From a virus: 64,000 bases of DNA. Below are positions 38,801 to 45,112 of the stretch, piece by piece. The stretch's first letter is position 1, and each line of letters starts with the position of its first letter. A program made the translations under genes and the position numbers. The stretch lies in the IMG/VR virus record IMGVR_UViG_3300025120_000036, positions 1 to 64,000 of that record. One strand, 5' to 3'. The notes under the pieces are model-generated. The model was not told where the DNA came from. It ran no database searches and saw only the letters and a program-made list of their open reading frames with translations.

Positions 38801-39835
38801 GACCTAACTTTTAATTTGGCACAATTGAGTACAGATAGTATAACCATTACTACTGGAGATGATATTAGAGTTACAACTTTTAACAATGCTCTTGGCATGA
38901 AACATAGAAGAGAAATTCTTGAAGGAAGACAAAGCAATCAACTAGCTTTAAGTAATGATGTAATAAATGCAGACTATGTTTTTGTTACATTAAACAATAA
39001 TAGAGCTTTAGTACAAAATCAGGATTACACATTATCAGGAAAAATTATTACAGTTGGATCACATATAACTTTAACAGCTTCAGACAGAATTGATATAATG
39101 TATTTTGCAGTTGAATCTGCAACCAACGCCACAGGATTTAGAATTTTTAAAGATATGTTAAACAGAACTTTTTACAAACGTATTAGTGCAAATGCAACAA
39201 CAACTTTAGCCAAGTCTTTAGAGCCAGGTGATAAGAAAATTACAGTTGCTAACGCCACAGTGCTTACACAACCTGACATTACAATTGATGATGGATCAAC
39301 AGTGCAGTTTAGCACACCGGGTGTAATTTTTATAGATAAAGAAAGAATAGAATATTTTGCCAAATCGGGTAACGAATTATCTCAATTAAGAAGAGGTACC
39401 CTTGGCACAGGAATTAAGGTGCACGTCTCAGGCGTATCAGTAGTTGACGCAGGTGGACAACAAACCGTACCTTATGCTGATACTGTTTCAACCAAAACCC
39501 ACGTAGGTGATGGAAGTACAGTACAGTTTACTACTACATACGCTCCGTCTCGTGCAGAAGATTTAGACATATTCATTGGTGGCCAACGATTGTCCTTCCA
39601 ACACGAGACGGACGACAGTACAATTAACCCAAACTATTCGGTAGATGGAAGTACCGCAAATGTAACATTAACTCTGGCACCTGCTTCTGGAACGCAGGTA
39701 AAAATAGTACAAAAACGTGGTAATACATGGTACACAGCTGGAACAAACACAGCCGCTGACGGAAATGGACTACAAAGTTCAACAACTGCACAGGCTAAAT
39801 TCATAGCAGGAGACCCAACAAATGCGCCAGAATAA
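26861..39835 (+). CDS. 7: Giant baseplate wedge protein gp7 (4,324 residues)
   Basis: Continuous frame of 12,975 bases with ATG shortly after the gp6 stop. The N-terminus (SIAHLPAFYRTDANERFLNST, then LERLDGFIGREYAY) is that of gp7 in marine T4-like phages; T4 gp7 is 1,032 residues. Extra domains are visible: a cupredoxin-like domain near residues 205-290 (His223, Cys276, His279, Met282); wedge-like helical parts; a seven-repeat FG-GAP-type beta-propeller near residues 2117-2560; and at least five GDGST beta modules from about 3545 to 4230. These presumably decorate the tail's rim or bind the host. It takes up one-fifth of the window. Confidence 0.85.
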   Translation: MADVPVNSTSNSATYKDKNGTVIRRSIAHLPAFYRTDANERFLNSTIDQLIQPGQLERLDGFIGREYAYTRNTTKDKYITATSTDRKNYQLEPTVTFTDQDTSSVNPEDQVKFTGTYDDYINQINFYGGFTDNHDRLNKEKVYAWNPAIDYDKLINYREYYWVPDGPNAIAISSVGTGSTTEIDVVNNAAGAYQFGIKGNTNNPTIELYRGNTYKFKVNAPGHPFYIMTEPFKTGIALDGSTSVIWSTGVTNNGTDSGTVEFVVPADAPNSLFYQCGNHTAMHGVINVKTVTSTTKIDVVNDIIGSRTYTTTSGTVLSNGMKVKFGSNVSDITNYSGNEFYVEGVGESITLSNISGLITPESYSTETTELYDTVAYDQRPYAIAFYRPETRDYITIKRDSLDQNAWSRYNRWFHKSVLETTAIANGGVANLLEEDRAKRPIIEFDSGLALYNHGLQAKTSVALVDTVTTDAFSQIVNTGGYIVDGVSLAEGMRVLFTADTDNLVKNKIFKVSFHTVDDSTILAGKKTIIALTEEDDATPVDGECVFVELGTNNQGKTYFYNGTTKIWAVGQTKTGVNQQPLFDMFDNNHTSFGNTTTYPNTSFSGAKVFEYETSDTAVTDTVLGIKVKYKTINNVGDIVFKSDISSGTFTYKSGDEFLTKSNGAGHLHYTTGLTTHNSKSGWIERSVESKQRVINTVVVTADEKLLFPINVYKNSANLSDLEVSVEVNHIRKNLTTDYTLASGTVNKYVKFVKELSVGDIIKIQTYSATKKVNGKGLYEVPENLSTNPLNTQLGEFTLGEILNHVNDIIVKNNDVVGTTPGSSNLRDLPDVRTKGGTILQHSGALPAGIFNLIDQSANAITSLDYVNLEYQKFKDNFLAQSTGKTFEGDVADFVDTIIDTLGQTKSSSFPFYYEDMVGYGPNVSLRTYTVLDSSEVEYAIDSQHTMSTPSNRAVYVYLNDVQLLLGTDYTFSTTDDSITILATIAVNDIIKIKDYASTTGSFVPPTPTKLGMYPKFKPESITDNTYRTSQTVIVGHDGSRTIAYGDYRDDLLIELEKRIYNNCKTAYDSSLLPFSDVKPSAFTKTDYTRQEVDAVLGPDFYSWAGKNGVDWQNNKTFNASDGFTWNYGFSRSHITNDFLPGYWRGIFYHLYDTDRPHTHPWEMLGYSEKPSTWETEYGPAPYSAGNSVLWEDLAAGYDRLQKKSITRYIRTNLLNYLPVDENGTLRSPASIGLVSNDLTRNLNRKWNFGDQSPGESAWRRSSAYPFTVCKLLAITRPAKFFGLFFDNSRLIVNTGGNLIDKDTEIRQNLNTAKYHLEIETDSKTGVVTRYITAGYQPWVVNYLIANNLDPATFYYDKMKGLGVQLAYKLGGFTDKQNIKVLTDSTSPSSTGGSQFIPDENIKVLFRSSNPVESYDYSGVLIELNTNLTLDGSTLEGGYKVIGYNTLRPFFKVFEPIVNGNNTKSKVGTAEALIYNNWGITTKTITYGTVLRTVQDVVNFLVGYGKYLESRGFVFDKFSNEIKEVNNWETSAKEFLYWTTQGWSAGSAITVSAGADGFNIETNNSIITRLRNMRGDYTVMDAGGRTIGTKDISTKRIGTTFSISAKNSEVGIFNATMNSVQKEHLIIFDNKTVFNDVILETTTGFRQERLKLVGWKTGGWNGDYYSPGFVFDEAKVSLWSANTNYEIGDTVEYDAKFFVAKKNHNSLSAFDFAQWIKKDSKPAPALIPNFDYKISQFNDFYNLETNNFDESQQALAQHLIGYQSRSYLENLLVNDISQYKFYQGFIRDKGTRTAIDRLLKAQFNNESLTIETYPEWMIRIGEFGNVDGLKSIQIKMDDTTFSKNIQSIELLDNANSTVSYDRSATATVDQMYSKPLDYTASTTFDHYDYTQAGIDRNTPEVFKTAGFVRPEDVQHTAFTKADLTNLDANNIKSNDLVWVANTSTLDSNTSTYNQWDVLRITSTNLRVKSLQSFNTDTQLLINTSASHTFKKLDYVTISNSQFTELNGAYQIIDVPNATSILISYANASRLGTGVSILADGSTFGTYGNLYKFVSVRVSSMDYANQSLSYKDYRDADATNKANGDRIFADNTASLWKIYEKVEPYTTTVLNSPSTTDNQDFGWAITGRNDGRTLVVSAPDLGQGTINFYFRSSSAPGTAYTLQTSLTMTDDEDTSSRLGYSLSSSIDGNFIVAGAPLANAVANDGSTRFTDSGLVKVYIWSPSTFAFTELSTIRAPHDGSSVRHRANFGWSTAIAELTESADRTTTPKYLFVGAPGHENDTGIVHMYTWGIGSDGSTYDTWTHNVSIQSAAPSNNDRFGHKVATNDNGDILAVSSISTSTAGKVEIYIRGGHTNDDSTINSWTLAQTIVGLAADGSTLNQAFGDAIAMDKSGDTLIVSAPGYDKTNQADAGAVYYYKWNADGSTNTYSLQQTLEAPDDQYNMKFGTTLAINHAGDRIVIGAEKLGNSREMRIDTGATTFDLQDTTFMDLNIGSGGAYTATKYDSKFVVDDLLVTTHVSSNDDFGRGVYINDRGVYIGAPEDDSSSAVENDGTVTIFDLDTVGSYAWKNLVTESNLIDNRKIKSAFTFNKASNRIIDYLDYYDPIKGRILGIADREINYKTEWDPAVYNVGLETDTVNSTTAWGEEHIGEVWWDLSKARWKTYEQGDQEYRAKNWGQLFPGATIDVYEWVESKLTPSEWEGQADTTAGLSSNVSGTPFVAENTTFTLKQKYSSALDGFINYYYFWVKNSVFLPDPGQSVVRRKNTTAYVSNVIANPIASGIKFYTVSDKNKIITFNVKDSLFNDNVVLNIDYSSNLNEGESHAVWKIFSEGDADDRPNATIENKWWDSLIGDDQFGNHVPDLDLPLNRKYGTGLRPRQSWYVDRYDALKQIIDYANTVMKQYQLANTIDKTNLESEEAQPTAASGEWDGSVDTYADLTYLDTREISGLSKYLVKADEQNSNGYWAIYQWSGTEWNRTKLQTYKTSTYYDLADWYGTDPAIHGMLHSENTVIDAQVTFEYQLDTLNLETGQHVKVTKADTGGWKLFMKTSTGYTNVGTENGTIQLSTKLYDYSIDNTGYAGDDTFDTNFFDQEPTIETRKVLQALRDDIFIGELKVEYNNLFFIGLRKVLEEQLYVDWLFKTSFLNIKNNFRELDQRKTYTSGADTYVEEYIKEVKPFHTKLREYKVGYNKTETQDGLFSDFDNPAFYDEDIKAIRTLNKDSSADATRITEYPHKIWNTSYKKSVKTLTLVNAGTGYTTAPTVTFLGGTSDSTGPFQILGRSSSGGSSGTYGYFYPLFLNEQKSNIYDKQNGGAGASHRHTFEEYPGNVYYMPNSFIANHGLSTRNFAFKMYYESTANHATAQAVVQGGKVTKINLLTAGAGYDTTPTIILSGGASDGSNPTDTAKVYANLGNDLVRDFDVTLRFDRITKTSTVYDWKASTSYVYENLIRHNNELYRATSDFTSTTTFNDSIGNLFKLTGNESYITAADRTLGMYTPEAGMPGNDLTQLMEGVDYGGVMVTGLLFKEDQGWDKSSWYDFPWDTFGTTKVKTFYGDGSTVLYTFDTAPAVGEVYTVYYAGVRQTAQVFLGDGSTRTLTLSTAPGNGVKVELIPFDDDKVLTPTDDRVLDSLVTGGLFSTAVGIAPGDILTDGDAFITPENSFAPEEQVPGQIFDTLDITVYTTPESGVPFIVDKTYRGNGSTTTFDIGQQPGTQAAVMVSLDGVHQNNLASDSTLNYTVDTAAKTVSFTSAPVTNSIINIKSFAVSGNNYVLLNSFTGDGSTTAFETSARDTYQLDSASPQIYVTEDGVPTTDYTTTEANRRVTITFNSAPANGKAIQIAGFNQDPSTRAFAEIRSENINYDLSTTTYTLDFPPGAVGPFAALTLVEVNGILLRGPDNTYYSGDGTTYSYGVVSGLTDGSTVDPSKTITDASQIEVYKNGIKLALNTDYTVDISAQTVEFTSPPTDADVVAVSTLVENHYSMVDNDLTFNLAQLSTDSITITTGDDIRVTTFNNALGMKHRREILEGRQSNQLALSNDVINADYVFVTLNNNRALVQNQDYTLSGKIITVGSHITLTASDRIDIMYFAVESATNATGFRIFKDMLNRTFYKRISANATTTLAKSLEPGDKKITVANATVLTQPDITIDDGSTVQFSTPGVIFIDKERIEYFAKSGNELSQLRRGTLGTGIKVHVSGVSVVDAGGQQTVPYADTVSTKTHVGDGSTVQFTTTYAPSRAEDLDIFIGGQRLSFQHETDDSTINPNYSVDGSTANVTLTLAPASGTQVKIVQKRGNTWYTAGTNTAADGNGLQSSTTAQAKFIAGDPTNAPE
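33211..34530 (+). repeat. Seven FG-GAP-like repeats inside gp7 (predicted seven-bladed beta-propeller)
   Basis: Seven units, each of the form (D/R/N)FG-x-x(5-12)-G-x-x-(hydrophobic)4-(S/G)AP, start near 33211, 33385, 33592, 33804, 33997, 34180 and 34418 in the gp7 frame. Examples are DFGWAITGRNDGRTLVVSAP and AFGDAIAMDKSGDTLIVSAP. Spacing is about 55-80 residues. Integrin-alpha-type propellers have seven such blades, so a complete propeller is likely. Confidence 0.6.
37500..39560 (+). repeat. GDGST beta-modules in gp7
   Basis: Repeated short motifs of the form F-x-G-(D/N)-G-S-T-x-x-F occur at about 37503 (YGDGSTVLYTF), 37611 (LGDGSTRTLTL), 37935 (RGNGSTTTFDI), 38175 (TGDGSTTAFET), 38551 (SGDGTTYSYGV) and 39505 (VGDGSTVQFTT), each followed by beta strands and an L/I-x-G-V-x-x/G-G-x-R turn. 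They look like tandem small beta domains. Confidence 0.55.
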
Positions 39836-39845
39836 ATACAATGAG

Positions 39846-40538
39846 ATGCAAGAACAACCAATAGAAAATAAAGACATAGAAGAGAACAAAAAGCCTGACG
39901 ATAAATCAGGTGTAATGATGCAAGGACACATCAAGATCTGGGATCCAGAAACTGGTGAAGTAATTGTAGATAAAAGAAATGCTATTCATTATGAAAATAT
40001 GAGTACAGGACTTGCAAATTCATTAGCTAACAAAACAACCGGTTTTGTACACGAAATGGCTTTTGGAAACGGTGGTACTACTGTTGATACAACAGGAGTT
40101 ATTACATACCTGACACCAAATTCTACAGGTACAAATGCAACTTTATATAATCAAACATATTACAAAGTGGTAGATGACAATTCATCTACAAATAAAGATA
40201 CAACAAGAAATAAAATGGAAGTGAGACATACTGCAGGCAACAAATATACTGACATAGTTTGTACTTGCACATTAGATTACGGTGAACCTACTGGACAAGC
40301 CGCATTTGATAACACAACAAATTTTAATGGTGACTATGTTTTTGACGAATTGGGATTGAAGTCTTGGGAAGGTACAGAAAATGGATCAACGAATAAATTG
40401 TTAACCCATGTAATTTTTCACCCGGTACAAAAATCTCTAAACAGATTAATACAGATTGATTACACTTTAAGAATACAAAGTTTAACATCATTTACGGAAA
40501 CAACATCAACAGGAACAACAACCACAACAACTAGTTAA
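39846..40538 (+). CDS. Virion structural protein at the gp8 position, family unclear
   Basis: A 230-residue protein from ATG 39846 (MQEQPIENKD); an in-frame ATG at 39822 overlaps the end of gp7 and the AATAAATA element. It has VMMQGHIKIWDPETGEVIVDKRNAI, then MAFGNGG, and ends VIFHPVQKSLNRLIQIDYTLRI with a Thr-rich tail. I do not recognise T4 gp8 in it, though it occupies the gp8 place after gp7. It is probably a baseplate or fibre protein found in marine phages. Confidence 0.6.
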   Translation: MQEQPIENKDIEENKKPDDKSGVMMQGHIKIWDPETGEVIVDKRNAIHYENMSTGLANSLANKTTGFVHEMAFGNGGTTVDTTGVITYLTPNSTGTNATLYNQTYYKVVDDNSSTNKDTTRNKMEVRHTAGNKYTDIVCTCTLDYGEPTGQAAFDNTTNFNGDYVFDELGLKSWEGTENGSTNKLLTHVIFHPVQKSLNRLIQIDYTLRIQSLTSFTETTSTGTTTTTTS

Positions 40539-40540
40539 TA

Positions 40541-42043
40541 ATGGCTTATACAGTAAACAAAACAAATAGTTCAGCATCGCCAAGTTCATACACTGTGAAT
40601 GATTCAGTATTGAATACACAAACTGATTTAAGTTTTATAGGAAAAGGTTATGCAGGTTATGGTGAAGTAGTTGCTGAAAACTTTTTAGCTCTATTAGAAA
40701 ATTTTGCAAATACATCTGCTCCAAGTAAACCAATTACAGGACAGCTATGGTATGATACTACAAATGCAAAATTAAAAGTTTATGACGGATCATTTAAACC
40801 AACATCAGGAGCTGTTTATCAAGCGGCAGAGCCAACTGGACAAGTAGCAGGTGATCTTTGGGTTGATTCAGATACAGGACAACTTTTCTTTTATAATGGA
40901 AATGATAATGTTTTAGTTGGACCACCAAGTGGATCAGGAAATACAAACGGTTTTGTTTATAACACAATACAAGATTCAACAGATGCAAATCAAAATGTCA
41001 CTTACCAATACAATGATGGAAACTTAATTGCAATAATTTCAGAAGATACTTTTACACCAAAAGTTTCAATATCAGGATTTTCAACAATAACAAAAGGTAT
41101 AACACTATCAACAGCAATATCAGATTTAAGGTTTGCAGGTACCTCAACAAACGCAGAAAAATTAGGCGACATATCAGCAACATCATTTTTAAGATCAGAT
41201 GCCAATGACACAACAACAGGTACCTTAGGAGTTGTCACTGACTCAGGATTTACTGTTGGTGCTGATAGCGATTTTAAAATTTCAGTTGATTCAAGTGGAG
41301 CAATACTTCAAAACGTTGTCACAAACACTGACATTACATTTAAAGTCAACGATGGAGGTGTCACAACAACAGTAATGACCATTGATGGTGCAGAATCAAG
41401 AGTTGGCATAGGGACAGCAACGCCAACTGCAAAATTAGAGGTCAACGGTGTAATCAAAGCAACATCAATTGAAACCTCAGTAACTGGTGCATTGGCAGGA
41501 AACGTTACAGGTAACTTGTCAAGCTCGGGTGCAAACACTATGGGCACTTTGGTGATGTCAGGAAACATCACATCACAAAATATAATTCCAGCGGCCAATA
41601 CCACTTATGATTTAGGATCAAGTTCATTAGGTTACAATGTTGTGTATGCCAAAGCAACGTCGGCTCAATACGCTGACTTGGCAGAGATTTATGAATCAGA
41701 TGATTCGTACGAAATTGGCACAGTGGTTGTTTTTGGAGGAGATAAAGAAATTACAATAAGCAAATTTGCTCAAGACACAAGAGTAGCAGGAGTTGTTAGT
41801 GAAAATCCTGCATACTTAATGAATAACACTTCCACAGGACAGCCAATAGCACTTGTGGGAAAAGTTCCAGTAAAAGTGCATGGAATAATTGCAAAAGGAG
41901 ATCTATTAACAACGTGTGGAGAACACCATGGTTGTGGAAAAAAGGCAATGGATCCAAAAACTGGTACTATAATAGGAAAGGCATTAGAAAACTACAATTC
42001 TACAGAGGTTGGCAGGATCTTTGTATCTGTAGGAAAACTATAA
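40541..42043 (+). CDS. Tail fibre-type structural protein (paralogue 1)
   Basis: A 500-residue protein. The N-terminal 130 residues (IGKGYAGYGEVVAENFLALLE, then PITGQLWYDTTNAKLKVYDG) are shared with the genes at 42054 and 45113. The middle is beta-rich, with VNDGGVTTTVMTIDGAESRVG followed by a fibre-like repeat region. The C-terminus, AQYADLAEIYESDDSYEIG, is shared with the gene at 45113 and resembles intramolecular-chaperone ends of phage fibres. It is probably a fibre or connector; the exact position is unknown. Confidence 0.65.
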   Translation: MAYTVNKTNSSASPSSYTVNDSVLNTQTDLSFIGKGYAGYGEVVAENFLALLENFANTSAPSKPITGQLWYDTTNAKLKVYDGSFKPTSGAVYQAAEPTGQVAGDLWVDSDTGQLFFYNGNDNVLVGPPSGSGNTNGFVYNTIQDSTDANQNVTYQYNDGNLIAIISEDTFTPKVSISGFSTITKGITLSTAISDLRFAGTSTNAEKLGDISATSFLRSDANDTTTGTLGVVTDSGFTVGADSDFKISVDSSGAILQNVVTNTDITFKVNDGGVTTTVMTIDGAESRVGIGTATPTAKLEVNGVIKATSIETSVTGALAGNVTGNLSSSGANTMGTLVMSGNITSQNIIPAANTTYDLGSSSLGYNVVYAKATSAQYADLAEIYESDDSYEIGTVVVFGGDKEITISKFAQDTRVAGVVSENPAYLMNNTSTGQPIALVGKVPVKVHGIIAKGDLLTTCGEHHGCGKKAMDPKTGTIIGKALENYNSTEVGRIFVSVGKL

Positions 42044-42046
42044 ATA
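42039..42046 (+). promoter_or_regulatory. Late promoter, exact TATAAATA, before fibre paralogue 2
   Basis: An exact TATAAATA overlaps the stop of the previous gene and ends 7 bases before the next ATG at 42054. Transcription from the usual distance would begin at or next to the start codon, giving a leaderless message for 42054 or mainly serving downstream genes. Confidence 0.5.
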
Positions 42047-42053
42047 CTGGTAT

Positions 42054-43493
42054 ATGGCGTATACAATCAACAAAACAGACGGAACAGCAATAGCTACAAT
42101 TACAGATGGTACTATTGATACTTCAACAAGTATAACACTTTTTGGAAAAAGTTATTCAGGGTTTGGAGAATTATTAAACGAAGACCTTGTAAAACTATTA
42201 GAAAATTCAGCATCAAATTCAGCACCAACGGCTCCACTTAAAGGTGAGCTTTGGTTTGATACATCATCAGGTTCACTTAAGGTTTATGACGGATCAGCTT
42301 TTAAACCAACAGGTGGTGCAAAGTCTCAATCAGCAGAACCATCTTCAGCTTCGGCTGGTGATTTATGGCATGATTCAGATGATGATCAAGTATATTTTTA
42401 CACAGGATCAGCTTGGCAACTATTAGGCCCAGTATTCACATCAGGACAAACTTTATCAGGTTGGAAAATTGAAACTATAAACGATTCAGTTGGAGCCAGT
42501 AAAGTTATTTCTTCAATGTACACTGGAAACATACAAGTTGCAATACTTTCAAAAGAAACATTTACACCACAAGTAACAATTTCAGGATTTGCTTCAATTA
42601 AAGCTGGGTTAACATTAAACTCTACATTAGGTGCAGTGTTTGAAGGTACAACAAGTCAATCTTCAGCAATAAATGTATCAGGTACAACTAACACATCTTC
42701 AACAGTTATTGCAGGCGGTAACTTTTTAAGAGCAGATGCGGCTGATACAACAACAGGTGCATTGACTATTGATTCAGATTCAGGTTTAATTGTTGGAGAC
42801 ACACAAGAGTTAACAGTAACAGTTTCATCTGGTAATGTAATAGTTGCACAAACAAGGCAAGATAAAAATTTAAGTTTTACAATTAACGATGGCGGATCAA
42901 CAGTAACACCTTTGACATTTACAGGTACCACAGGTGCTATTGGTATGGTAGGAAATGTTACTATTACAGGTAATTTAAGTGTATCTGGAGAATACGAAAA
43001 TACATCATCAAATATTACAACTGTAGATGATGCATTTATAAAAACAAATACAGGAAATTCAGAAGTTGATTCAGGTTTGATAGTAGAAACATCAGACACA
43101 GATGATGCAAGATTCTTTTACGATGTATCAGAAAATCACTTCACAGCAGGACAAGGTGGGACATATTCTCAAGTAATTAGATTAGCAGACGCAACAGACG
43201 ACGGTGGCGCAAATCACAGCACAGTATTGAAATCAACTTCAGCTGGTGGGCTAACAATGGATTCAGTAACAATGGTTGCAGTTGGATCTGATATTACATC
43301 ATCAACATCAACGTCCAGTAAAGTTGTTCCAACAACGGGGCAAGTTGCTAAGTCAATACAAATATGGGGTGGATCAACAATTACTGATGACAGTTCAAAC
43401 AGTATTGCTGGAAACAGATACGTAGAGACCTCAGCACCTACCTCAGGTCAAGGTAGCAACGGAGATCTTTGGTTCGTACGTGAAGGAAGTTAA
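42054..43493 (+). CDS. Tail fibre-type structural protein (paralogue 2)
   Basis: A 479-residue protein. The N-terminal module (LFGKSYSGFGELLNEDLVKLLE, PLKGELWFDTSSGSLKVYDG, then GDLWHDSDDDQVYFYTG) is homologous to those at 40541 and 45113. The centre repeats beta-strand pairs (FTINDGGSTVTPLTFTGTTG). It ends with a different tail, SAPTSGQGSNGDLWFVREGS, and lacks the AQYADLAE end of its two relatives, so the paralogues differ at their distal tips. Confidence 0.65.
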   Translation: MAYTINKTDGTAIATITDGTIDTSTSITLFGKSYSGFGELLNEDLVKLLENSASNSAPTAPLKGELWFDTSSGSLKVYDGSAFKPTGGAKSQSAEPSSASAGDLWHDSDDDQVYFYTGSAWQLLGPVFTSGQTLSGWKIETINDSVGASKVISSMYTGNIQVAILSKETFTPQVTISGFASIKAGLTLNSTLGAVFEGTTSQSSAINVSGTTNTSSTVIAGGNFLRADAADTTTGALTIDSDSGLIVGDTQELTVTVSSGNVIVAQTRQDKNLSFTINDGGSTVTPLTFTGTTGAIGMVGNVTITGNLSVSGEYENTSSNITTVDDAFIKTNTGNSEVDSGLIVETSDTDDARFFYDVSENHFTAGQGGTYSQVIRLADATDDGGANHSTVLKSTSAGGLTMDSVTMVAVGSDITSSTSTSSKVVPTTGQVAKSIQIWGGSTITDDSSNSIAGNRYVETSAPTSGQGSNGDLWFVREGS

Positions 43494-43499
43494 TCCTTT

Positions 43500-44909
43500 A
43501 TGCCTACGGTAACTAAAACATTCACCTACTCAGGTACAACACAAAATTTAACAGTGCCAGCTGGCACAACTTCAGCGGCCATTTACCTTTGGGGTGGCGG
43601 CGGAGGCGGCGGAGGCGGCGACCAAGCTGGTTCAGGAAGAACCGGTTCAGGCAGTCAACACACCAAACACACAGCATTATCTCTAACAGCTTACGTAGGA
43701 CAATTAATGTCAGTAGGTGTTGGCGGTGGTGGAGCAGGTGGATCAGCTGGAGGCAGTGCACCAGGAGGTGCAAACGGAAAAAGTTTAACAGGCTACTCAG
43801 GAGGAGTAGGTGGTACTTCAGGTCCTCGAGGATCATCAGGTGCTGGTGGAGGTGGCGGAGGAGCCACAGTCATCACAATGGACGGTACATCAATCATGAT
43901 CGCAGGAGGCGGTGGTGGAGGTGCTGGTGACGGAAAAAGTGGAGTAGGTACTGCAGGAATAAATTCAAACTCAGCAACAGGAAATTCACCAGGCACACTG
44001 GGAGAAAATGGAGCCAATCACTCAGGAGACGGTGGTGCGGGTGGTGCCGGAGGCGGAGGCGCTGACGGTGGCAAAGGCGGAAATGGTGGATCGGGTGACG
44101 TTGGAGGCACAGGCGGCTTTACAGGTTCTAATCAATTGCCATCAGGAGCATCAGAAATTAATCCATCAGGATCGGTGCCAGGTGGTACAGGAGACGCTAG
44201 ATATCAATCAGGCGTTGGAGTTGGCGGAGCTTCAGGTTCATCAGGCGGCAACGGTCTAGCAGTTATTATTTTTACAATAAGTCCAGAATCATTTGTAAAA
44301 ATTGGAGGAACTTGGAAATCAATAACAGAAATTTACAGTAAAATTGGTGGAGCATGGAAAAAAATTACAGCAGGCTATATTAAAATAGGCGGAGCCTGGA
44401 AAGCAATTTTTAATTCAGGAATAGAATTTAATTCAACAGCGGCAGATTTTGGTGATAGTTCAGGAGGTTCAACTTCTGGATCAGCAGGATCAGGCGGTGG
44501 TGGAGGTGGCGGCGGTGGACGTGTTATATGTACATGGTTGCAGAACAAAGGTATGTTCACTGTACAAGATTTACAAATAGATACAGAATTTTCAGTGAAA
44601 CATTTAGGCAGAACAACAAAAATTGGATACTGGTTCTGGGCTATACCGCTTGTTAGCTATATGCAAAATTCAGCAGAAACAAAATCATGGTTTGGTAACC
44701 TAGTAATAAATGTTATTAAAGTATTAGCTCAAGCAAGAGCAAATGAACTAGCTTATCAAATGGGCAAACGATCCAAGGGAGATATTTTAGGGAAATTTAC
44801 AAGATGGATAGGAGAATCCTTCTGTTTTGGCATAGGTCTAATGGTTAGACCTTTTGTGGAGCATAAATTTGGCGAATGGCTAGAAATATATGATCCGGAG
44901 ATTAGATAA
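43500..44909 (+). CDS. Glycine-rich tail fibre/adhesin
   Basis: A 469-residue protein. Residues 30-260 are extremely glycine-rich (runs of up to nine Gly), like the polyglycine-sandwich adhesins at T4-like fibre tips. Residues 265-307 carry three 14-residue repeats of KIGG-x-WK. After a second Gly run, residues 335-469 form a compact hydrophobic domain (ICTWLQNKGMFTVQDLQIDT, then GYWFWAIPLVSYM), reminiscent of C-terminal modules of other phage fibres. It may determine host receptor choice. Codons for Gly make it visibly GC-richer than its neighbours. Confidence 0.65.
   Translation: MPTVTKTFTYSGTTQNLTVPAGTTSAAIYLWGGGGGGGGGDQAGSGRTGSGSQHTKHTALSLTAYVGQLMSVGVGGGGAGGSAGGSAPGGANGKSLTGYSGGVGGTSGPRGSSGAGGGGGGATVITMDGTSIMIAGGGGGGAGDGKSGVGTAGINSNSATGNSPGTLGENGANHSGDGGAGGAGGGGADGGKGGNGGSGDVGGTGGFTGSNQLPSGASEINPSGSVPGGTGDARYQSGVGVGGASGSSGGNGLAVIIFTISPESFVKIGGTWKSITEIYSKIGGAWKKITAGYIKIGGAWKAIFNSGIEFNSTAADFGDSSGGSTSGSAGSGGGGGGGGGRVICTWLQNKGMFTVQDLQIDTEFSVKHLGRTTKIGYWFWAIPLVSYMQNSAETKSWFGNLVINVIKVLAQARANELAYQMGKRSKGDILGKFTRWIGESFCFGIGLMVRPFVEHKFGEWLEIYDPEIR
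44292..44420 (+). repeat. Three KIGG-x-WK repeats in the adhesin
   Basis: Three copies of a 14-residue unit (KIGGTWKSITEIYS, KIGGAWKKITAGYI, KIGGAWKAIFNSG). The nucleotide copies are similar but not identical. Similar VGG-x-WK repeats occur in various phage tail proteins. Confidence 0.6.
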
Positions 44910-44927
44910 TTACAATAAGGAGTAAAC

Positions 44928-45104
44928 ATGGCAACAAAACAAGAAGTAGCAGATTATATTAACGCTAACTATCAGACTGTTTTAACAGCAGAGGAAATAG
45001 GCAAAATAGACGCGGCTTTAAATCCTGAATTAGCAACAATATTGATCAAACTTTTAGGTGACGTTAGTTTTTTAACATTTATTAGAGATAACGGATCAAA
45101 CTAG
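44928..45104 (+). CDS. Small 58-residue protein in fibre region
   Basis: A 58-residue frame, MATKQEVADYINANYQTVLT and onward, with a strong AAGGAG ribosome site 5 bases before the ATG. It is mostly helical with two predicted helices and a hydrophobic patch (TILIKLLGDVSFLTFI). It lies between the adhesin and fibre paralogue 3, ending 8 bases before the latter. Perhaps a fibre assembly factor; the family is not recognised. Confidence 0.65.
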   Translation: MATKQEVADYINANYQTVLTAEEIGKIDAALNPELATILIKLLGDVSFLTFIRDNGSN

Positions 45105-45112
45105 GAAATTAA

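Noticed and set aside
43589-43930. Arg/Trp-rich plus-strand frame within the adhesin
   Set aside because: It is the shifted reading of GGN repeats that encode polyglycine; the composition is an artefact.
43522-44560. Collagen-like or toxin interpretation of the glycine-rich protein
   Set aside because: The repeats are runs of Gly rather than Gly-X-Y, and the position among fibres fits an adhesin.
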